In this document: piece after piece, positions 13,244-20,251 of the stretch
How positions within the stretch are numbered: position 1 is the first letter of the stretch
How the letters are laid out: every line of letters starts with the position of its first letter
Assembly: GCA_014896635.1 (NCBI GenBank)
Contig: JADBKA010000047.1
Span: 1 to 25,710, forward strand
Reading direction: 5' to 3'
Length of the DNA: 25,710 nt
Source of the DNA: Ktedonobacteraceae bacterium
GTDB taxonomy: Bacteria; Chloroflexota; Ktedonobacteria; Ktedonobacterales; Ktedonobacteraceae
Program-made: the position numbers and the translations under genes
The notes under the pieces: generated by a model
Database searches by the model: none
The model's input: only the letters and a program-made list of their open reading frames with translations
What the model was told of the DNA's origin: nothing

Positions 13244-15157
13244 TCACGGTTTCGCCGTTGGTGTGATGGCAGGCGTGGCAGTTGCGCCTGCTGCCGGCGT
13301 CGGCGTTGCCGAGCCGAGCTGGATCGAGAGATCGTCGAAGCTTTGCAGGTTCACGACGGTACCACTGCCAGCCACGTACGTCCCGGTTACGGTGTCGCCG
13401 GGCTGCACCAGCGGGAGCTTGGGCGAGAGCGAGAGGTTAGCGGTGAAAATGGCCTTCTGCCCCTCAACCTGGATATAGTAGACGGTATTCCCCCCCTGCG
13501 AGACGGGCGAGATGCGCAGCACTTTGCCGGTGAAGGTCTGCGTTGCACCGGCGGGCGCGCCGGTCCCGCTGCTATTCTGCACCAGCCACTGCTGGTAATC
13601 CTGCAAAGCCTGCGTGAGCGATGGCTCAAACTGCACATTGCTGCCATTCAGGTTTTTGGCGTCTACCATGCCGACAGCCTGAAAGATATCGCCGCTGGCC
13701 GTGTTCTGAACATAAATGGCGACCCAGGTCGGCGTATTAAAGATCTGATAGAGTTGCACGCTGGCAACATCGTAGTTGCGGATATTGGCGCGCGTCGATT
13801 GGAACGTCTTTACTACGTTATCACCGATACCCAGGCCGCTCAGTGGGTAGAAGTCGGCCTCATTTTTATGCGTATTGAACAGGAAAACGCCGGTGCTCGA
13901 ATTGTCGCTTCTGGATGCGGAAGTCACGGGAACCAGCCAGACGGGCTGGTCAACGCTGTTGTAGAGCAGTTCGGGATCGCTGGCCGGTTTCTGCTGGCCC
14001 TGACCGGAAGGATTGAACCAGGGCGCGTCGTGGTAGAGTCCCCACCATTGCAGGTATTGTGTCACTGTCTCAGCCGGCATGACGCGATCCACCCAGTTCG
14101 GCACGTTCTGCGGGCTGTAGCGCGTAATGTTTCCCGTGTGCGCATCTATCACCAGCACACCCTGCAAGTGATCACCTACATACCCGCGAATCGGTTGCAT
14201 CAACGAAACCGTCCAGTAGGGATGAAAGTTATCGTCCAGCTCCAGCGTGGGATCGAGCAGGCGATCAAAATTATAGCCGCTCAGATAGACGTGCCGCAAT
14301 AGATCCTGGTTGAGCAGCGCGCCGGGCAGGTACGCCAGTGAACTGCCGGGATTTTTCTCATCCGTGTAGAGCTTCGGCACCGCCTGCGGATTTTCGGCAT
14401 CTACAACCACAAAGCCGGGCGTGCGCGGGCTGGAGAGGTTGACGAAGAGGTTGTTATAGGAGAGAGGCGCGACATAATACAGGTGCTTGTTGATAGATTG
14501 CAACGTGTAACTGTCGGGATCAAGCCGGTAGGCTGAACCGAGATTCTGGCCCGTTGAGCCGAGAATCTGCTGCCCCTTGTAAGAGGCAACACTTTTGCTC
14601 ACCAGTACGATATGGCGCTCGTCGGTCGGCGGCATATCTTTCGCCTGCTTCATCTGCACATTGGGGATGGCTGCCAGCGCCTTCGCATTTGAATCGAACC
14701 AGGTCGTGAAGACGGTAATCAGAAAAGGCGCGGCAATGCCAAGCGCGGCAACAATGATCAGGCCGAAGATGCCAGCAGCAACCTGGCCGCGTGAGATGCC
14801 AGCAGGTACGCTGCGACTCGTCGTGCGACTCGACGAGCGATAGCCACCTTGCGCGGCGGCGGCAACTTCTTCCAGCGTCGCCATCGCGGGCCTGAAATAG
14901 GCAAACAGGTTGCCGACACAGCTAAAGATCAGCGGCCATGCCGTCCACTGCCAGCCCCAGAACGGGCCGGTGAAGGCAGGTAGGTAGAAGTAGAGGATAA
15001 ACAGGGAAAACAGGTAGTTAAAGATGAAATACCTGACGAACCAGTTCAGAAATTTGCGCGTGTCGAATTTTTCGCGCCTGCCAAAGGCAAGCCGTCCGAT
15101 AGTCAGCACGGCCATCACAATCAGTGTTCCGATCAGTGCCAGCAGAAAGATGATCAT
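13244..15157 (-). CDS. Large membrane protein of unknown function with an extracytoplasmic domain
   Basis: 637 residues from the ATG at 15157; the in-frame start at 15229 lacks an RBS, whereas AAGGAG lies eight bases before 15157. The N-terminal ~170 residues hold several membrane helices: about 1-20 (MIIFLLALIGTLIVMAVLTI), two or three more between ~40 and 95 (YFIFNYLFSLFILYFYLPAF, WTAWPLIFSCVGNLFAYF), and one at ~130-155 (AGIFGLIIVAALGIAAPFLI). The remaining ~470 residues are predicted outside. They contain MPPTDERHIVLVSKSVASYK and repeated statements resembling stored-value or solute-binding folds (GVLVIDAHTGNITRYSPQNVP), and end in a Pro/Thr/Ala-rich tail. I do not recognise a family with a known function. 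No partner gene is adjacent. Confidence 0.75.
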   Translation of the reverse strand: MIIFLLALIGTLIVMAVLTIGRLAFGRREKFDTRKFLNWFVRYFIFNYLFSLFILYFYLPAFTGPFWGWQWTAWPLIFSCVGNLFAYFRPAMATLEEVAAAAQGGYRSSSRTTSRSVPAGISRGQVAAGIFGLIIVAALGIAAPFLITVFTTWFDSNAKALAAIPNVQMKQAKDMPPTDERHIVLVSKSVASYKGQQILGSTGQNLGSAYRLDPDSYTLQSINKHLYYVAPLSYNNLFVNLSSPRTPGFVVVDAENPQAVPKLYTDEKNPGSSLAYLPGALLNQDLLRHVYLSGYNFDRLLDPTLELDDNFHPYWTVSLMQPIRGYVGDHLQGVLVIDAHTGNITRYSPQNVPNWVDRVMPAETVTQYLQWWGLYHDAPWFNPSGQGQQKPASDPELLYNSVDQPVWLVPVTSASRSDNSSTGVFLFNTHKNEADFYPLSGLGIGDNVVKTFQSTRANIRNYDVASVQLYQIFNTPTWVAIYVQNTASGDIFQAVGMVDAKNLNGSNVQFEPSLTQALQDYQQWLVQNSSGTGAPAGATQTFTGKVLRISPVSQGGNTVYYIQVEGQKAIFTANLSLSPKLPLVQPGDTVTGTYVAGSGTVVNLQSFDDLSIQLGSATPTPAAGATATPAITPTAKP

Positions 15158-15249
15158 GAATGTGACTCCTTGTAGAAATAAACATACAATAACAATAACA
15201 TGTACGGATGAAAGCCCTTTGTGATGCAATTTTCAGCAGGCGCGAATCA

Positions 15250-15843
15250 CCCTGGTAGAAACTTTACTTTTCCCCTTTTTTGTGCTATAGAAATTGTGGC
15301 TGGCAATCGTTCTGCATTTCCTCGCAATGTGGCTGCAATTTCGGCTGTACGTTCTGCTCTACCGGGGCGATTGGACTGAAAAGAAGTCTTACCGCCGATG
15401 AAATCACCGATCAGGTGCTGTACTTTCATCTACAAAGGCATAGCATCGACAGCATCTCTTTTATGGGCATGGGCGAGGCTCTCGCCAATCCCCACACGTT
15501 TATCGCTCTACGAACGCTCACCGATCCTGCCCTGTTTGGCCTATACCTTGCTGCAAGGGATCAACGATACGCCCGCTCACGCAGAGGCGCTTATCGCTCT
15601 CCTCAAAGGCCGGGGACATGGGACCATCTCTATCACGTCAACTTGATCCGCTACAATCCGGCAGCGGGCGCGCCGGGCAACTATCGCAGCACGGATCAGC
15701 AAACGCTAGACCATTTTTTCCAGCGGCTAAAAGCTGCTGGTTTGCATGTCACTATCAGGCAATCTTTTGGAGTGGAGATTGATGCAGCTTGCGGTCAACT
15801 CTATGGCAACTATCAACTAATATCAAATCTTTTTAAAAAGTGA
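15250..15843 (+). pseudogene. Decayed Cfr-like radical SAM 23S rRNA methyltransferase
   Basis: The reading VETLLFPF, then after a frame change GWQSFCISSQCGCNFGCTFC, then GLKRSLTADEITDQVLYFHL, IDSISFMGMGEALANP and near the end LYHVNLIRYNPAAGAP, IRQSFGVEIDAACGQLYGNY is characteristic of Cfr, which methylates C8 of A2503 in 23S rRNA. The CxxxCxxC iron-sulfur motif and the C-terminal Cys survive. The gene is broken in three ways. The first ~90-100 residues are missing. A frameshift lies at the C4T6 run near 15271-15281. About 70 central residues are deleted after LTDPALFGL, and the next segment (AYTLLQGINDTPAHAEALIA) lies in another frame before the frame returns near 15614. The longest open stretch begins at a TTG at 15280. 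The remnant ends at an inverted-repeat element. Confidence 0.85.
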
Positions 15844-15936
15844 TTGATGTGGGGGGACACCCCAGACCCCGCCAGGGGGCCGTGCCGGCCCCCTGGACCC
15901 CCACGCTAATGATCACTATTTAACCGGATTTGATAT
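15820..15936. repeat. Long imperfect inverted-repeat element with GC-rich core (repeat family copy 1)
   Basis: ATATCAAATC (15820-15829) pairs with GATTTGATAT (15927-15936), and AGTGAT (15839-15844) with ATCACT (15912-15917). G5-6 (15851-15856) pairs with C5 (15898-15902), and the centre CCAGGGGGCC (15872-15881) with GGCCCCCTGG (15887-15896) around a 5-base loop. The arms are nested in register over almost 120 bp, as in a MITE-like element or a very long hairpin. The GC core matches three other copies in the window. It sits directly at the 3' end of the cfr-like pseudogene. Confidence 0.75.
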
Positions 15937-15979
15937 AAGAAGTCGCCAGCTTCAGTAAAAATGTGGGAGAAATATCGTG

Positions 15980-15990
15980 GAATATCACAG
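15980..15990 (+). promoter_or_regulatory. GAATATCACAG motif upstream of the molybdopterin oxidoreductase gene
   Basis: This 11-mer is the exact reverse complement of 20242-20252, the last of three CTGTGATAT repeats next to the spoVR stop. It lies about 80 bases before the ATG at 16072, a plausible operator position. The regulator is unknown. Confidence 0.3.
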
Positions 15991-16071
15991 TGAGAAATCG
16001 CGTTCTTAATAGATAGATAGTTGTGCATTGTGAAAGTAACTGCAAATTGCAAATAAAGGGGTAAAAGATTC

Positions 16072-16680
16072 ATGCGCTGGTTCGGCAAGAGAGCGATGAC
16101 GGAAGAAGAGAAGCGTTCCGATGGGCGAGACCGTCTTCCTCCCGGACAATACCTGACGAAGAAATGGCCGGTTTTGAGCTATGAGCGCACGCCTGAGCGG
16201 CTGCCGCCTGACTGGAAATTGAAGATCACGGGCCTGGTTGAGCATCCTTTTGAGTTGACGTGGGACGAGTTGCTGGCACTGCCTCGCACAACGCTGACCA
16301 GCGATATCCACTGCGTCACTACCTGGAGTCGCTACGACAATACCTGGGAAGGCGTACACATCCGCGAGATTTTGCGGCGCGCGAAACCCTTGCCGCAGGC
16401 GAAATTTGTGATGGCTCATTCCTGGACAGGCTACACGACCAATATCCCGCTTGAGAACCTTGACGATGATGATGTATTGATCGCGCTCAAGCACGACGGC
16501 AAAGATCTCGCACCCGAACACGGCGGACCGGTGCGCCTGCTTGTGCCGAAGCTGTACTTTTATAAGAGCGCCAAGTGGTTTGACGGGCTGGAATTTATGG
16601 AGCAGGATCGTCCCGGCTTCTGGGAGCAGCGCGGCTATCACAACCGGGCCGATCCCTGGCTGGAGGAGCGTTACTGGTAG
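16072..16680 (+). CDS. Molybdopterin-dependent oxidoreductase, sulfite-oxidase fold
   Basis: A 202-residue protein consisting only of the molybdopterin-binding sulfite-oxidase-type domain. Visible signatures are PPGQYLTKKWPVLSYERTPE, LKITGLVEHPFELTWDELLA, TSDIHCVTTWSRYDNTWEGV (Cys81, expected Mo ligand), FVMAHSWTGYTTNIPLENL, LAPEHGGPVRLLVPKLYFYK and SAKWFDGLEF. There is no Tat or Sec signal and no haem or dimerisation domain, so it resembles the short cytoplasmic YedY/sulfite-oxidase-like proteins. The electron partner and substrate are unknown. AAAGGGG lies ten bases before the ATG. A GGGCGACC hairpin and repeat-family copy 2 follow the stop codon. Confidence 0.9.
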   Translation: MRWFGKRAMTEEEKRSDGRDRLPPGQYLTKKWPVLSYERTPERLPPDWKLKITGLVEHPFELTWDELLALPRTTLTSDIHCVTTWSRYDNTWEGVHIREILRRAKPLPQAKFVMAHSWTGYTTNIPLENLDDDDVLIALKHDGKDLAPEHGGPVRLLVPKLYFYKSAKWFDGLEFMEQDRPGFWEQRGYHNRADPWLEERYW

Positions 16681-16694
16681 AGCAAGAAGGTCCA

Positions 16695-16715
16695 GGGCGA
16701 CCGCCAGGGTCGCCC
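16695..16715. terminator. GC hairpin after the molybdopterin oxidoreductase gene
   Basis: GGGCGACC (16695-16702) and GGTCGCCC (16708-16715) form a perfect 8-bp stem with loop GCCAG, fifteen bases after the stop. It has no U-tract, so termination would need help or the hairpin protects the 3' end. Confidence 0.5.
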
Positions 16716-16785
16716 CCATAAGCGTTAACTTAAGGGGGTATTCCTTCTCTCTCAAAAGAGAAAAAACAGGAAAAAAGGATTTTTC

Positions 16786-16834
16786 GGGGGACACCCCGAA
16801 CCCCGCCAGGGGGTCTTTTCCCCCCTGGCCCCCC
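16786..16834. repeat. GC-rich hairpin element, repeat family copy 2
   Basis: An outer pairing of five G (16786-16790) with C run 16829-16834 encloses a GACACCCC-type 5' spacer and the inner stem CCAGGGGG/CCCCCTGG (16806-16813, 16821-16828). It lies between two convergent genes, ending 16 bases from the acs stop, where it could act as a bidirectional terminator. A weak purine/pyrimidine hairpin just upstream resembles the one preceding copy 3. Confidence 0.75.
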
Positions 16835-16849
16835 TTTTCACACCAGGAC

Positions 16850-18973
16850 TTAGCCGGCGCTACTGCTGCCGAACTCTCTGAGTTCGGCCAGTTCTGACTC
16901 CGAGAGTTGGCGCGGTGTTTCGCCACGCGCGATTTTCTCGCTCTGCACAGCGCGGCGCACGCTCTCGACAATCTCCGGGTTTGCCAGGGTTGTCGTATCG
17001 CCAATAGCCGCGAAGTTGGTGATCGAGGCGAGGACGCGGCGCATGATCTTACCGGAGCGGGTCTTGGGCATATCCGCGACGATCCAGACATTTCTCGGTT
17101 TCGCAATCTTGCCGATATCGCGCTCAATCGCGGCGGAGACCTTCTCCTCAATCTCCTTGCTTGCTTTGATGCCCGGTTTCAGCGAGACATACACTTCAAC
17201 CACGCGCCCCCGCAGTTCGTCCATCATTGGCACGACGGCGGCCTCGGCAACCTCATCAACGGTGAGACAAGCCGACTCCAGCTCCTTTGTTCCCAGGCGG
17301 TGGCCGGCTACATTGATCACATCATCGACGCGGCCCAGGATGCGGAAGTAGCCATCAGCAGCCAGCACGGCGCCATCACCGGCAAAGTACGGCCAGTCGC
17401 GCCAGTCCTTACTCTCCTTGTTCCGGCAATACTTCTCATAGTAGGTCTGGACGAAGCGTTCAGGCTGGCCCCAGATGGTCTGGAAGATGCCGGGCCAGGG
17501 ATTGCGGATGCAGATGTTACCGGCGCGCCCGCTGCCGGCTTTGACTTCCTCACCCCGCTCATCATAGATCACGGGATAGATGCCGAGGACGCCCGGCCCG
17601 CAGCTACCAGGTTTCATAGCCTGCAAGCCTGGCATGGTACTGCACAGGAAACCGCCATTCTCGGTCTGCCACCAGGTATCGACGATCACCGCCTCACCTT
17701 TGCCAACGACGTTATAATACCAGCGCCAGACATCCGGCTCGATAGGCTCGCCTACCGTTGTCATATGCTTGAAATGGTAGTTGTACTTCTTCGGCTCATC
17801 GGGACCAACTTTGCGCAGCATGCGAATTGTCGTTGGCGCCGTGTGGAAGATATTCACATTGAGCCGCTCGGCGATACGCCAGGGACGACCGGGATCAGGA
17901 TACGTCGGCACTCCTTCATACATCACGCTCGTTGCCGCCAGCGCCAGCGGACCATAGACGATGTAGGAATGCCCGGTGATCCAGCCGATATCGGCGAAGC
18001 ACCAGTAGGTATCCTCCGGGTGAATATCCTGGTAGTATTTTGACGTGCCGGCAACGTATGAGAGGTAGCCCCCGGTACTGTGCTGGCAGCCTTTGGGTCG
18101 GGCCGTCGTGCCGCTGGTGTACATCAGGAAGAGCGGTGCCTCGGCGGGCATCGAGACCGGCTCCACAATCTTGCCACGATAATCTTTCAGCAAATCGTCG
18201 ATGAAGAAATCGCGGCCCTCAACCATCGGACTCTTCGAGACATAGCGGCCTGGATAGCGGCGCCAGACCAGCACTTTCTCAATCTCGACACCGCGCTCAC
18301 GGGCCACTCTCAGCGCATCGTCAGCTTTAGCTTTGTGATCGAGCAGCTCCCCATTGCGATAATAGCCGTCTATCGTCACCAGGATGCGGCTCCCCGAGTC
18401 GGCAATGCGATCTCCGCAGGCTGCCCCGCTGAATCCACCGAACACTTCGGAGTGAATAACGCCCAGGCGCGCGCAGGCTAGCATCGAGACCGGCAACTCC
18501 GGCACCATCGGCAGGTGGAAGGTTACGCGGTCGCCCGTCTTGACCCCGGCGAAATCTCGCAGCAGCGCGGCGAACTCGTTCACCCGCATGTAGAGTTCCT
18601 GGTAGGTGATCGCCTTTGTATCTTCTGTCTCCAGTTCAGGCACCCAGATGAAAGCGGCCTTGTTGCGGTATGTCGCCAGGTGGCGGTCCACGCAGTTATA
18701 GCAGGCGTTGAGCCGGCCACCGACGAACCATTTCCAGAACGGCGGGTTGCTGGTGTCCAGCGTCGTATGCCAGTAGTGATCCCATGTGAGGAGATCGGCA
18801 TATTCCTTGAAGCATTCGGGGAAGTTCTCCTCGCGGAATCGCTCAAAAATACCAGGATCGCTGGCGTTGGCCTGTCCGATAAACTTAGGAGAGGGTTGGT
18901 AGTTTTCCTCCTCTCGCCAGTGAACGGCGATCTGGGCTTCGGAGACGGCTATGCCTTCTTCTTCTCTCGCCAT
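16850..18973 (-). CDS. acs: AMP-forming acetyl-CoA synthetase (acetate-CoA ligase)
   Basis: A 707-residue adenylate-forming enzyme that converts acetate, ATP and CoA to acetyl-CoA, AMP and PPi. Signatures in order: the N-terminal ACS region with FWKWFVGGRLNACYNCVDRH, the P-loop-like MYTSGTTARPKGCQHSTGGY, FADIGWITGHSYIVYGPLA, GEPIEPDVWRWYY, VDTWWQTENGGFL, the hinge region AADGYFRILGRVDDVINVAG, and PKTRSGKIMRR with the Lys that is acetylated in well-studied Acs proteins. Two motif letters differ from the usual forms: TARPKG in place of TGxPKG, and QTENGG in place of QTETGG. Another short-chain acid as substrate cannot be excluded. AGGAGGT precedes the ATG. It is downstream of the acetate transporter gene on the same strand, with a structured leader between them. 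Confidence 0.92.
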   Translation of the reverse strand: MAREEEGIAVSEAQIAVHWREEENYQPSPKFIGQANASDPGIFERFREENFPECFKEYADLLTWDHYWHTTLDTSNPPFWKWFVGGRLNACYNCVDRHLATYRNKAAFIWVPELETEDTKAITYQELYMRVNEFAALLRDFAGVKTGDRVTFHLPMVPELPVSMLACARLGVIHSEVFGGFSGAACGDRIADSGSRILVTIDGYYRNGELLDHKAKADDALRVARERGVEIEKVLVWRRYPGRYVSKSPMVEGRDFFIDDLLKDYRGKIVEPVSMPAEAPLFLMYTSGTTARPKGCQHSTGGYLSYVAGTSKYYQDIHPEDTYWCFADIGWITGHSYIVYGPLALAATSVMYEGVPTYPDPGRPWRIAERLNVNIFHTAPTTIRMLRKVGPDEPKKYNYHFKHMTTVGEPIEPDVWRWYYNVVGKGEAVIVDTWWQTENGGFLCSTMPGLQAMKPGSCGPGVLGIYPVIYDERGEEVKAGSGRAGNICIRNPWPGIFQTIWGQPERFVQTYYEKYCRNKESKDWRDWPYFAGDGAVLAADGYFRILGRVDDVINVAGHRLGTKELESACLTVDEVAEAAVVPMMDELRGRVVEVYVSLKPGIKASKEIEEKVSAAIERDIGKIAKPRNVWIVADMPKTRSGKIMRRVLASITNFAAIGDTTTLANPEIVESVRRAVQSEKIARGETPRQLSESELAELREFGSSSAG

Positions 18974-19011
18974 TGTTCGATTACCTCCTGCATTTACAGT
19001 AATTTCGCGCC

Positions 19012-19137
19012 GCCCTTGCTACGTTGCAAGAGCATCCACCGGGTTCTTCAATCATTGCTCACGAAATACAACAATGATTGGGGAACCTTCAGATACCCAC
19101 CTGGCCGATAGATGGCCAGGCAGGCACCAGAAGGTTC
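19012..19137 (-). promoter_or_regulatory. Structured 5' leader of acs with alternative pairings
   Basis: Read on the minus strand, hairpin 1 is GAACCTTC ... GAAGGTTC (19130-19137 with 19083-19090) enclosing CCTGGCC/GGCCAGG (19114-19120, 19100-19106) with equal 9-base internal loops. Hairpin 2 is CAATCATTG/CAATGATTG (19072-19080, 19049-19057). Hairpin 3 is an 8-bp stem GCTCTTGC/GCAAGGGC (19026-19033, 19012-19019). GGTTC at 19083-19087 can pair either back into hairpin 1 or forward to GAACC at 19042-19046, extending hairpin 2. The Shine-Dalgarno of acs follows. No known riboswitch consensus is recognised; a regulatory function is inferred. Confidence 0.6.
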
Positions 19138-19154
19138 TAATTATTTCAACACCT

Positions 19155-19160
19155 GTTATA
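19155..19160 (-). promoter_or_regulatory. Possible -10 element of acs
   Basis: TATAAC on the minus strand (plus GTTATA) has five of six consensus bases and would start transcription about ten bases before hairpin 1 of the leader. No good -35 is seen, so this is tentative. Confidence 0.35.
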
Positions 19161-19228
19161 TACCATACTTTCACAATCCATGCCAGTCCGGTCAGCGGGC
19201 CGTTCAATGAAAAGCCCTGTCCCGGAGG

Positions 19229-19858
19229 CTATCCACGTGGACCAACAGGCAATGTAAAGATGCCGTTGTGGGCAGCAAGAATGCCGGCCAGCGCGGCATA
19301 CCATGCCGCGAGCGCGGTGAGGATACCCAGGTAGCCACCGATCATCGGCAGTCCGCCGCCCACAAACTCGCCTACACCGAGCGCCAGGAAAGTCAGGGTC
19401 AGCAGACCAAACACGGCGATTGTCGCCATGTTGATTCTCAACGAGCCGAGGAACATCAGGAAGGTGAAGATCGCCCAGGCCAGCAGGTAGATGCCGAGCG
19501 CAGGATGCAACATGTTCGCTTTCGTGAGAGCGTCAAGAACACCGGTGCCAGGAATAAAAATGACGGCGAAAGAAAGCCAGAAAGCGCCATAGGAAGAGAA
19601 AGCCGTTGCGCCAAAGGTGTTGCCGCTTCTGAACTCCCACATACCGGCCAGGAGCTGGGCAAGTCCACCATAGAAAAGGGCCAGACCTACAACGATGTTC
19701 ACTCCGGTACCGGGCAGCCAGCCCGCATTGAATGCGCTGAGGACAAATGTGGTCAGTGCGAATCCACACAGACCGAGAGGACCAGGATTGGCGACCGCAG
19801 GAGCTGCATAAGCAGCACGATTGCTCTCCGCTGCAATTTGAGCCACGATGCTTTCCAC
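19229..19858 (-). CDS. satP: Acetate uptake transporter, GPR1/FUN34/YaaH (SatP) family
   Basis: A 209-residue inner-membrane protein with six expected helices. The family hallmark ANPGPLGLCGFALTTFVLS is at about 23-41. Further helices are GVNIVVGLALFYGGLAQLLA, AFWLSFAVIFIPGTGVLDAL, LGIYLLAWAIFTFLMFLGSL, MATIAVFGLLTLTFLALGVG and LGILTALAAWYAALAGILAA. These proteins take up acetate or succinate with protons; acs lies downstream, which favours acetate. The frame opens with GTG at 19858, two codons after a stop, with AAAGG touching it. A GTG at 19846 has AAAGGTGG eight bases upstream and may be the true start (205 residues). Confidence 0.92.
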   Translation of the reverse strand: MESIVAQIAAESNRAAYAAPAVANPGPLGLCGFALTTFVLSAFNAGWLPGTGVNIVVGLALFYGGLAQLLAGMWEFRSGNTFGATAFSSYGAFWLSFAVIFIPGTGVLDALTKANMLHPALGIYLLAWAIFTFLMFLGSLRINMATIAVFGLLTLTFLALGVGEFVGGGLPMIGGYLGILTALAAWYAALAGILAAHNGIFTLPVGPRG

Positions 19859-19966
19859 CTTTCATTACAAGACTGTACCTTCATGGTACGGCCAGTAGAG
19901 CAGAAACGCACTACAATTCGCCTACCTACAGGAAATCAGGACTTTATCTGTTAAATCAGGTGGTCT

Positions 19967-19996
19967 ATCATTCACCGGCATTGTGAATGATATCAA
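19967..19996 (-). promoter_or_regulatory. Possible promoter/operator upstream of satP
   Basis: On the minus strand TTGATA (plus 19991-19996) and AATGAT (plus 19967-19972) are 18 bases apart. They bracket the perfect inverted repeat TCATTCAC/GTGAATGA (19968-19975, 19983-19990). The palindrome lying in a promoter spacer suggests a repressor site. Upstream of the satP start, 19859-19966 shows only two AAATCAGG direct repeats. Confidence 0.4.
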
Positions 19997-20142
19997 GCAC
20001 AAAGATAGACTACAGACCGAAAATTTCGCAGGTCTTCTGCACAGGGACGGACACAGTCTGATGATCCCCGGCAGCCATCGCTATACCAGGTGAGCGGCCT
20101 ACGTGCTCTCCGATCCCCCCCTTCCCGTTCTTGTTCTCATAA

Positions 20143-20250
20143 GCTGATGAATAAGCGTTTCTTCCGCTTAATTTGAGCATACTCAAAGGAGTCAGCATCT
20201 GTCAAGTGGAAGCTGTGATATTGCCGGACACTGTGATATAGCTGTGATAT
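20143..20250. repeat. Three CTGTGATAT repeats and a branched hairpin region after spoVR
   Basis: CTGTGATAT occurs at 20213-20221, 20231-20239 and 20242-20250, directly after the spoVR stop. Beyond it GCTGA/TCAGC (20143-20147, 20192-20196) encloses two 6-bp hairpins, TAAGCG/CGCTTA (20152-20157, 20165-20170) and TTTGAG/CTCAAA (20172-20177, 20182-20187). The hairpins may end the spoVR transcript. The TGTGA-containing repeats could bind a CRP/FNR-type regulator (inference). The rest of 19997-20142 shows nothing clear. Confidence 0.45.
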
Positions 20251-20251
20251 T

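Noticed and set aside
13220..14302. A 360-codon plus-strand ORF opposite the large membrane protein gene.
   Set aside because: The minus strand shows coherent membrane helices, an RBS and codon pattern; the plus frame has composition typical of an antisense shadow.
16907..18043. A 378-codon plus-strand ORF opposite acs.
   Set aside because: Antisense to a clearly recognised acetyl-CoA synthetase.
19003..19018. AAGGGCGGCGCG on the minus strand recalls the T-box sequence.
   Set aside because: The essential UGGNACC part is missing, and acs is not a usual T-box target.
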